A stretch of DNA of 29,617 nt, taken from IMG/VR virus record IMGVR_UViG_3300009177_000093, positions 1 through 29,617 of that record, one strand, 5' to 3'. Below the pieces are notes generated by a model. That model ran no database searches and had not been told where the DNA came from. It worked only from the letters and a program-made list of their open reading frames with translations. Below are positions 1-5,360 of the stretch, piece after piece; within the stretch, counting starts at the first letter, position 1, and each line of letters starts with the position of its first letter. This DNA is from a virus. Made by a program: the position numbers and the translations under genes.

Positions 1-414
1 GCCGCCCGCTTTCGTCAAGAGCTCGATCGACGGCCGCGGATTCGTCACGAGCTTGATATGCCGCTCGCGCGCCTTTTCGTCGCCGCCGACTAAGAGCCCG
101 TCGGCGCCGCGGCCGATCGCCTTCGCGAGCTCGGGCGCCGGCGTGTGCGCCTTTGAACCGTTGCCGGCGTCCCACCATTTGACCTGTTTACCGGCCGCGG
201 CAATCAGCGAAATACAGGCGTACACGTCGCTATTGAGCGCGTACCCGTTCGTCGCCATGCCCGCGTAATCCTGGCCCGTCCACCTGGCCGACGGCAACCC
301 CGTACCGCCGACGACTCGAATGCTCGGCAGGTTGCCGCGGCCGTCGTTGATAATCGGTACGTCCGCCTTGCGCCCGAGCCCGAGCCGCGATAGCACACGT
401 TCAATTACTGGCAT
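1..414 (-). CDS. Phage portal protein, N-terminal part (cut by window edge)
   Basis: This is the first 138 codons of an HK97-type portal protein, the dodecameric ring through which DNA enters the head and on which the tail is attached. The frame is open from an ATG at 414 to position 1. Characteristic stretches are GYALNSDVYACISLIA near residues 58-73 and NPRPSIELLTKAG at the left edge, which match the start of the portal fold. A GGGAG lies about 11 bases before the ATG. The gene follows the HNH nuclease remnant and lies downstream of the terminase on the same strand, the usual packaging order. The rest of the gene, about two thirds, is outside the window. Assignment rests on recognised sequence pattern and context. 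Confidence 0.85.
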   Translation of the reverse strand, partial: MPVIERVLSRLGLGRKADVPIINDGRGNLPSIRVVGGTGLPSARWTGQDYAGMATNGYALNSDVYACISLIAAAGKQVKWWDAGNGSKAHTPAPELAKAIGRGADGLLVGGDEKARERHIKLVTNPRPSIELLTKAGG

Positions 415-445
415 AGCTTCAAACTCCCGAGCGATCGAGCCGGCT

Positions 446-1019
446 TCATTCAAACAACGTTCCTACCATCGGATTTTGTCGGAGTCGTTCTTGCTGTAAG
501 CGCCACTCGCGGCGCCAACGCCGCTCGGCGCCCCACTGTTCAGGCGACGATTGCCCTTTTATCCGATTGCACGTCATGCAAAACCATCGCGTATTCAGGC
601 CATAGTACGGCGGTTGTCTCGGGTCTACGATATCAAGTGTGACTGTCGGCGAGCCCGTTCGCCATGCTGCCGAATAGCTCGCGGCATTCGGGACAACCGT
701 TCTTGAAAGCGTGCTCAATATCGTGCGCCATTTCCGCGACGTTCCAACCGTACTTGTCAATCAGTTCGCGCTTAGATTGAACGAGCCCTTTGCGAATGAG
801 CTTAGGCGCGTGCGTGCCGATCGCGCTTTGCGCCTTGACCCGAAATCTACCAGGCCCATTCTTAGCTTCCGTTCGGCTTGTTAGACGGCAGAGTTTACAG
901 CGAAGCTGACGATATCTTTTGCAAGAGCTCTTGCAAAAAAGTTCGGTTGCTCCCGTTGCTGAAAAAAAGCTTTCGCCGTACCATCCCAAGCATTTCACGC
1001 ACTGCAACAATCGGTCCAT
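446..1019 (-). pseudogene. HNH endonuclease split by a one-base frameshift
   Basis: Two overlapping frames together make one HNH nuclease of roughly 190 aa. The first frame (1019 to 633, ATG) gives CVKC, FCKSSC and CKLC zinc pairs, then KYGWNVAEMAHDIEHAF and CPEC, and stops at a TGA at 635-633. The second frame (read from about 650 to 446) supplies the rest of the motif, LDIVDPRQPPYYGLNTRWFC, then MTCNRIKG. Removing the single base at 644 joins the frames as GLAD-VTLDIVDP, which is what the family looks like. Such HNH proteins sit beside terminase and portal in HK97-like phages and help cut packaged DNA. It could be a real inactivating mutation, a sequencing error, or a recoding site; no obvious slippery sequence is present. 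Confidence 0.75.
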
Positions 1020-1032
1020 TACAACCACAACC

Positions 1033-1073
1033 GAGCGGGCGAAGCGGCGACGTGCCCGCACCTTCGCCCGCTC
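1033..1073. repeat. Dispersed 41-bp hairpin repeat, copy 1 (reverse orientation)
   Basis: The outer arms GAGCGGGCGAAG and CTTCGCCCGCTC pair over 12 bases around a short inner hairpin. The stop codon of the 1072-1290 gene is TGA formed with the outermost base of this repeat. It lies between that gene and the HNH gene downstream. Confidence 0.85.
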
Positions 1074-1290
1074 ACTCGCCGGCCGTTGCCGCGGCCGGTT
1101 TCCGTTTCCGCAAGGCGTTGCGGCTGACGACGGCTTGCGCGCCGTCTTCAAACTCAATCAATGCCGAATTTAAGGCGCCGCGGGCGAGCACGCGGCAATG
1201 CTCGCCCTTGCGATCGAGTTGCAAGAGCGGCGACGACTTCGGCCACTGCTTCAAGCGCGGCCCCCAAGAGTACACATATTCGTAATCCAT
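1072..1290 (-). CDS. Small phage protein of unknown function (72 aa)
   Basis: An ATG start at 1290 follows GGAAA on the minus strand. The product is basic, with a central stretch QLDRKGEHCRVLARGALN and then SALIEFEDGAQAVVSRNAL, which suggests a small beta-barrel (KOW- or SH3-like), although no family was recognised. The stop codon abuts hairpin repeat 1. It is the first minus-strand gene after the plus-strand DUF29/HTH pair and is divergent from it, so it needs either its own promoter in 1291-1382 or readthrough from the genes to the right. Coding is supported by codon use like that of its neighbours and by its fit between the repeat and the divergent promoter. Confidence 0.7.
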   Translation of the reverse strand: MDYEYVYSWGPRLKQWPKSSPLLQLDRKGEHCRVLARGALNSALIEFEDGAQAVVSRNALRKRKPAAATAGE

Positions 1291-1322
1291 CGGCCGTTTC
1301 CGATAAGGTGCGATAAGTAAAC

Positions 1323-1353
1323 TTGGTTAGATCTAACCGCAACGTGGTATAAT
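1323..1353 (+). promoter_or_regulatory. Promoter of the DUF29/HTH operon with a 14-bp perfect palindrome
   Basis: A perfect -10 box TATAAT is at 1348-1353, preceded by TGG, which makes an extended -10 (TGn). The -35 region is weak (TTGGTT at 1323-1328). It overlaps the perfect palindrome GGTTAGATCTAACC at 1325-1338, placed where a bound repressor would block polymerase. An extended -10 promoter with a weak -35 and an overlapping operator is typical of autoregulated cargo genes; the HTH protein of the same operon is the obvious candidate repressor (inference). Confidence 0.75.
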
Positions 1354-1382
1354 ATAGAAATGTTGTTTGGAGCGACTAACCT

Positions 1383-1802
1383 ATGGCTACTAAAGACATT
1401 GACCGATACGAATGGATGCGCGACACAGCTCAACACTTGCGAAGCGGCGAGCTTGCCGCCCTCGATCCCGTCGCAATGGCAGATTGGTTCGACGAAGTGA
1501 GTAATTCCGACCGCCGAGAAGTGAATAGCCGATTGGCTCGCCTGATTGAGCACCGCTTGAAACTTGATTACGTGACCGGCCCCGAATTGGAGCGCAACGA
1601 GCGCGGATGGGATCTCACCGTTAGTGAACAGGTTCGCGAACTGGCAAGTATCTTTGACGAAAGCCCGAGCCTTCGCAATCATCTGACGCCCAAACTGTTG
1701 CACGATACGTATTCGCGCGTCGCCCCGGTTATCGCGCGAGTTTACAAGGTTTCGCTTCCCGATCTGTGCCCATACACTACCGAGATCGTCAATGCCGCGT
1801 AA
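1383..1802 (+). CDS. DUF29 family protein
   Basis: The 139-aa product matches the DUF29 family in length and pattern: an N-terminal YEWMRDTAQHLRSGELAALD, then WFDEVSNSDRREVNSRLARLIEHRLK, a tryptophan in RGWDLTVSEQ, and SPSLRNHL before the C-terminal helix. DUF29 proteins are small, all-helical and of unknown biochemical role, widespread in cyanobacteria and proteobacteria; a toxin-antitoxin-like role has been suspected but I know of no proof. Translation starts at ATG 1383 with GGAG 10 bases upstream. It overlaps the following HTH gene by 11 bases, so the two are translated together. The pair stands alone on the plus strand within a minus-strand block and has its own promoter, which marks it as a cargo (moron) insertion. 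Confidence 0.85.
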   Translation: MATKDIDRYEWMRDTAQHLRSGELAALDPVAMADWFDEVSNSDRREVNSRLARLIEHRLKLDYVTGPELERNERGWDLTVSEQVRELASIFDESPSLRNHLTPKLLHDTYSRVAPVIARVYKVSLPDLCPYTTEIVNAA

Positions 1803-2280
1803 GCCCCAATGGTTCCGAGATTTCCCGACGATCGAGCGCAACTTATCGGCGATCGCCGAGCCGTTCTTAGACCGTCGCGCGATCGAACACGTTTTCCACG
1901 TTTCGCAAACCGAAGCCGGCCGGCTCATGCGGCGCATGGGCGCCATACAAGCCGGCGCCTCACACGTCGTCGTACGCCGGCAAGCCCTCGCATGGGTTCG
2001 CAAGATCGCCCGTACCGACGATTTCGAGTATGAAGCCCGCCGCGTCGAACGCGTCGGCGTCCACCTGGCCGAAGCCGGCCGCGTGCTCGCCGCCCGCTCG
2101 ATCGCCGTACCGCCCGCTCGGTCCGAAGCGTTCGCCGATCTGCCGGCAAATATCGCGCTTGAAGCCGGCCGGCTTGTCGTCACGTTCGACGGCGCCGCCG
2201 AGCTCCTGCAGGCGCTTAATGAGATCGTACAAGCCGCGGCGCGCGACTTCCCTCGGTTCCAGTCGGCATGTGGTGATTGA
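1792..2280 (+). CDS. Helix-turn-helix protein, partner of DUF29
   Basis: The 162-aa product begins MPRKPQWFRDFPTIERNL and contains a helix-turn-helix around residues 25-55 (FLDRRAIEHVFHVSQTEAGR, then LMRRMGA), followed by VVVRRQALAWVRKI. The C-terminal half is an alpha/beta region ending LVVTFDGAAELLQALNEIVQ. I recall similar proteins of this layout in acidobacterial genomes, annotated only as HTH or hypothetical. Its start codon lies inside the end of the DUF29 gene. It probably binds DNA and may repress the operon through the 14-bp palindrome at 1325-1338 (inference). The stop TGA is provided by the first bases of hairpin repeat 2. Confidence 0.75.
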   Translation: MPRKPQWFRDFPTIERNLSAIAEPFLDRRAIEHVFHVSQTEAGRLMRRMGAIQAGASHVVVRRQALAWVRKIARTDDFEYEARRVERVGVHLAEAGRVLAARSIAVPPARSEAFADLPANIALEAGRLVVTFDGAAELLQALNEIVQAAARDFPRFQSACGD

Positions 2281-2320
2281 GCGGGCGAAGGTGCGGAGAG
2301 TCCGCCGCTTCGCTCGCCCG
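2279..2320. repeat. Dispersed hairpin repeat, copy 2
   Basis: Forward-orientation copy; the right arm carries a small insertion (CTTCGCTCGCCCG). It sits between the convergent ends of the plus-strand HTH gene and the minus-strand membrane protein gene, and its left end contributes the HTH stop codon. Confidence 0.8.
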
Positions 2321-2329
2321 ATCGCCGTT

Positions 2330-2458
2330 TCATCCGATAATCACCGCGAGCACCCAAAGCGCGAGCCCGAGCGCAACCAGATTGACGCGCGACGCGACGC
2401 CCGCGGCGCCGAGCACGAGCGAAAAGAACGCAAGTACTAACAGAATCAAGCGAAGCAT
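2330..2458 (-). CDS. Small membrane protein (42 aa)
   Basis: The product begins MLRLILLVLAFFSLVLGA and continues AGVASRVNLVALGLALWVLAVIIG, which is two hydrophobic segments separated by a short polar turn, so a hairpin in the inner membrane. A run of six G lies about 9 bases before this ATG; an alternative ATG two codons upstream (2464) is closer to the G run. Small proteins of this type are common in phage early regions and have no known role; a holin function is conceivable but no lysis gene lies nearby. Convergent with the HTH gene across repeat 2. Confidence 0.7.
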   Translation of the reverse strand: MLRLILLVLAFFSLVLGAAGVASRVNLVALGLALWVLAVIIG

Positions 2459-2475
2459 CACCATAAGCCCCCCAT

Positions 2476-2712
2476 TTAGCCCGAGCGGGCGCCCGATCGC
2501 TCCATACCCCCCGGTATATTTGCCGTCGAGCGCCCTTCGCCGGTGGACGAAGCCGGCGATTCCGCGGCGCCGGCTTCGCGCGCTTCGATGCGAGCCATTG
2601 CCGGCGAAAGATTGTGGAGTAACCGCCATTCATCCGGCGTCAATTCGCGCTTGCCGGCGTCGCGTACCAACTGGCCGGAGACGCGAGCGATAGCATATTC
2701 GGCAAGTGTCAT
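2476..2712 (-). CDS. Hypothetical protein (78 aa)
   Basis: The product starts MTLAEYAIARVSGQLVRDAG and then KRELTPDEWRLLHNLSPAMA, followed by a glycine/serine-rich tail. The N-terminal 45 residues look like a compact helical domain; no family recognised. The ribosome binding site is poor (GAG 12 bases before the ATG) and no other start is available in frame. A shortened copy of the leader found before four other genes lies just upstream at 2746-2768. The tail overlaps a GAGCGGGCGCCCG sequence resembling a partial hairpin repeat. Confidence 0.55.
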   Translation of the reverse strand: MTLAEYAIARVSGQLVRDAGKRELTPDEWRLLHNLSPAMARIEAREAGAAESPASSTGEGRSTANIPGGMERSGARSG

Positions 2713-2745
2713 CGTGATAAACTCAAAACCGGCCGGCGCCCGCGG

Positions 2746-2768
2746 TTTCCTTCGCTTAGTCGTCTACA
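2746..2768 (-). promoter_or_regulatory. Degenerate copy of the shared early leader
   Basis: On the minus strand this reads TAGACGAC followed by AAGCGAAGGAAA. The same two blocks occur in the leaders at 10609, 11249, 11738 and 12718, where about 16 more bases separate them. No TTGACA/-10 pair is found upstream here, so it is probably a remnant. A 15-codon ORF (2803 to 2756) overlapping the upstream stop as ATGA ends in it. Confidence 0.4.
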
Positions 2769-2799
2769 ACAACTAAACCGTTGTCCCGCGGGCGATCGG

Positions 2800-3210
2800 T
2801 CATAATCTCGATTCGATCTGGCCGTCTTCGCTGAATTCGTCGCGCGCCGGAATCGCCAACCATTCCGGCGTGAGACAAGCCATTTCTTCGGCCGATAGCG
2901 CCCGCCGTACATGCAGGCAAACCGGCCTGAGCATTTCGACCGATTCGCCCGTACCCACGCCGTTTAGAACCGAGTACGCGAGCCGGCGCGCGGCGTTCAT
3001 CACGCCGGCTCCCCATCGGTCCGTCGGTACCAGCTTGCCGGACCATCGCGCTAATGAGGCGTGCCAAACTGGACGCCCAGAATTGACCGTGAGTCATTTG
3101 TTGACCGTTAGAATAATCGACCACGGAATCTGAATTAGCCGGTATTCGTCCGAACTGCCGGCCGCTCGCGCGAGCGGATGCGCCAAAGCGTACGCCTGAA
3201 AAGGTGTCAT
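2800..3210 (-). pseudogene. Phage gene interrupted by an in-frame TGA inside an 18-bp insert
   Basis: One reading frame runs from ATG 3210 to the stop at 2800, broken only by TGA at 3096-3094. The first part (38 codons) is MTPFQAYALAHPLARAAGSS then DEYRLIQIPWSIILTVNK. After the stop it continues GRPVWHASLARWSGKLVPTD, then WGAGVMNAARRLAYSVLNG and HVRRALSAEEMACLTPEWLA. The stop lies in an 18-base stretch bounded by 8-bp direct repeats TTGACCGT (plus strand 3083-3090 and 3101-3108); dropping one repeat unit gives a smooth SIILTVNSGRPVW join. The downstream part could still be made from GTG 3003 or ATG 3000. The family looks like a conserved small phage protein of unknown role. Confidence 0.55.
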
Positions 3211-3280
3211 TCGTCCGGAACCTCTTGCGCCGTCGTTTGGTTCCGGATATTGCAAGCCATAACAACAGACGGCATCGGCA

Positions 3281-4615
3281 TCATAAGCTCAACACACGGC
3301 CGACGCGCGCCGGCTTGAGCATCAGATACGACGCACCCCACACGAGCGCGTCCACGCGGTTCGGCGATTTCTTCATCTGCCCCGGTACGAAATTCGCCAT
3401 TTCATCCTCAAGCGCCGGCATACTGCCGACGTGATGGATTCGCCCTTGCTCGTATAGCGCCGCGATCGGCTCGGCGCGCGCCACTTTGCCGCGGCTCGCG
3501 TGCACCTTCTCGTACGGGATATTGCGCCGCTCGGTTCGCATCGTGAGCTCTACCATATCGCCGCCGTTGTTGGCTTCGCCAATCACCTTATCGGCTTCGT
3601 GCCCGTCGAACATCCCCACGGCGCGCGCCGCCCAACCTGCCGGCCCAAGGTGGCAAGTACCATCGGCGAGTACATAGCCGTCACCGTCGGCGCCGATGCC
3701 GAACGCCGAAATACCCGTATCGTCGGAATCTTCGCCGCTCGTTGTCGCCGGATCAATCGCAATCACGATTCGCACGAGCTCGGGCGCCGAGCGCACGCGC
3801 GCCCGCTCGATCGCCTCGCGCGTCCACAAGGCGCCCTCGGATTCTTCCAAGAGTTCGCCGCCGAGCTCTTGCCGACCAATGCGCGTACCGCCATAGACCC
3901 GCTCGAAATCGGCGAGTTGCGATGCCGGCAAGTTCGCCCGATTGTCGAACGTCGAGCCGCGCGTAACGACCGTACCAGGATCGGCGAGCAAGTCTTTTAA
4001 AAACTTGATCGGCTTCGGCGTCGTCGTCGCGAGAATCCGCGGATCATCGCCGAGCCGCAAGCCGAATTGCAGGTTGCTCCAAAGGTCTTTTAGCTTCGCG
4101 TACGCCGCGATTTCATCGCACCAGGCGAAGCCGTGTTGCGGTCCGCGCAACCGTTCCGGTTCCTCTGCCGAGTACAGAAACGCCCGCGTACCGTTATGGA
4201 ACGTGACGCGGCGTTTCGACGGCTCATAGATCGGCCGTTGCGATGGCGGAAACACCGAAAGCAAGCCCGATTCACCCTCTACCATGACTTCTCTACAGTC
4301 GCCGGCCGTCGGCCCAATAAGCGCGATGCGTTGCCGCGGCGCCTGATTCACCACCTGGCGCACCGTCTCGGCGCCCGTCCGCGTCTTGCCGTAGCCGCGG
4401 CCGGCCATGATAAGCCACAAGCGCCAATCGCCGGCCGGCCATTCTTGCTCGCGCCGGCTCCAAAGCTCCCAACAATAGAGCAAATCGCGGATTTCCGATT
4501 CGCTCAAGCTCGCGGCCGTCGCCGCGATTTCGTCGGCCGTGACGCCGGCCGGCAAACGGTTAAAATTGATCGGCGTTGCGCCGCTAATCGAGCTCGACGC
4601 ACTCGAAGCGCGCAT
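3281..4615 (-). CDS. terL: Terminase large subunit (TerL)
   Basis: This is the packaging motor, an ATPase plus nuclease that pumps DNA into the prohead through the portal. The 444-aa product has a Walker A loop GRGYGKT near residue 72, a Walker B-like FAWCDEI followed by an ATTTPKP coupling motif, and C-terminal RNase H-fold nuclease acids in IAIDPATTSG, EANNGGDMVE and VDALVWG. The pattern fits the Terminase_6 / gp17-like family. Upstream in-frame starts reach 4702, but the ATG at 4615 has GGGAG directly before it and overlaps the preceding gene by only 32 bases, so I chose it. It is followed by small genes, the HNH remnant and the portal. No adjacent small terminase is evident on this strand. 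Confidence 0.92.
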   Translation of the reverse strand: MRASSASSSISGATPINFNRLPAGVTADEIAATAASLSESEIRDLLYCWELWSRREQEWPAGDWRLWLIMAGRGYGKTRTGAETVRQVVNQAPRQRIALIGPTAGDCREVMVEGESGLLSVFPPSQRPIYEPSKRRVTFHNGTRAFLYSAEEPERLRGPQHGFAWCDEIAAYAKLKDLWSNLQFGLRLGDDPRILATTTPKPIKFLKDLLADPGTVVTRGSTFDNRANLPASQLADFERVYGGTRIGRQELGGELLEESEGALWTREAIERARVRSAPELVRIVIAIDPATTSGEDSDDTGISAFGIGADGDGYVLADGTCHLGPAGWAARAVGMFDGHEADKVIGEANNGGDMVELTMRTERRNIPYEKVHASRGKVARAEPIAALYEQGRIHHVGSMPALEDEMANFVPGQMKKSPNRVDALVWGASYLMLKPARVGRVLSL

Positions 4616-4775
4616 ATTCTCCCGCCGTGTCTGGATCCATGACGGCGCCGACTGTGGACAGATCGTAGCTACGCTCGATTTCGTCGCCGTCGTCATCCTC
4701 ATATCGGGCGATTATCTCAATTTCTAGCCCGTCGTCAAGCGCGGCGATCGCCTGCTTGAGTTCGCCGATCGTCAT
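4584..4775 (-). CDS. Small acidic phage protein (63 aa)
   Basis: The product begins MTIGELKQAIAALDDGLEIE and then has a strongly acidic stretch YEDDDGDEIERSYDLSTVG. Its start overlaps the stop of the upstream gene as ATGA (4775-4772), showing translational coupling, and its end overlaps the start of the terminase. No family recognised. Short acidic proteins immediately before terL are sometimes small terminases, but this one is too short and has no DNA-binding domain that I can see. Confidence 0.75.
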   Translation of the reverse strand: MTIGELKQAIAALDDGLEIEIIARYEDDDGDEIERSYDLSTVGAVMDPDTAGEYARFECVELD

Positions 4776-5095
4776 TGCGTCACCATGCAATCGAGTATCG
4801 CCGAGCGGAAAACGTCGCGATCTTCGGGATAAATCTGCTTGAAGCCGTCCACCTGGCCGCGGCCGTTCGCCGTCGTGTATTGCTGGCTTCGGCCAATCAC
4901 GGCGAGCAAACCGCCGCGGCTCGTATGCGTTCGGCCGGCGAGTCCATCCGGCGCAACCTCGCCGATTCCGATTAACTGTAGTGCGCGCCCGCTTCTCGCA
5001 ATCTTCGCTTGCGCTTTTTCAAGCATTCGGATTGCGGCGCCTTGGTGGACTTCGTAAATCCTATCGCCTGCAGGGTTTAATACAGAAATTCTCAT
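4772..5095 (-). CDS. Hypothetical phage protein (107 aa)
   Basis: The chosen ATG (5095) follows GAGGTG. The product runs MRISVLNPAGDRIYEVHQGA, then IRMLEKAQAKIARSGRALQL and a glycine-rich centre, and ends RDVFRSAILDCMVTQ. It appears to be a small alpha/beta protein; no family recognised. The stop overlaps the next start as ATGA, so it forms a coupled pair with the acidic protein and then terL. Confidence 0.75.
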   Translation of the reverse strand: MRISVLNPAGDRIYEVHQGAAIRMLEKAQAKIARSGRALQLIGIGEVAPDGLAGRTHTSRGGLLAVIGRSQQYTTANGRGQVDGFKQIYPEDRDVFRSAILDCMVTQ

Positions 5096-5360
5096 GAGGA
5101 AACACCTCGGGGGAGGAAAAGGCAAAAATTCCCTACGGAATCAGGAGAGCCGAGAGCTTCGGGCAATTCGCTCCAAAAACGGAGAGAAAAGGCACCCGAA
5201 ACGCGTGGTACGCGCCTAAAACCGCACATCCTATCGCCCCTCGTGCGGGCAAATGTTGCATGGTTGCGGTTCGGCTACAAGGCTATCCCATTTATGCAGA
5301 CGACGGATATAGGGAATCACCCGATGCCTTGAGATTGTGAGCAAAAACGAACAAACGCAA
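5096..5360. other. Intergenic spacer with a possible 29-codon ORF
   Basis: These 265 bases separate the replication gene from the next minus-strand gene. No convincing promoter was found. A GTG-started ORF of 29 codons on the minus strand (about 5318 to 5231), preceded by AAGG six bases upstream, ends in a zinc-knuckle-like CNICPHEGR; it is too short to assert. On the minus strand CTCTCCGTTTTTGGAG and GGAATTTTTGCC give short T runs without a strong stem. Confidence 0.3.

Noticed and set aside
1251-2633. 460-codon open frame on the minus strand opposite DUF29 and HTH
   Set aside because: It runs antisense through two recognisable plus-strand proteins and its translation is Arg/Ser/Ala-rich without domains; it is an artefact of high GC content.
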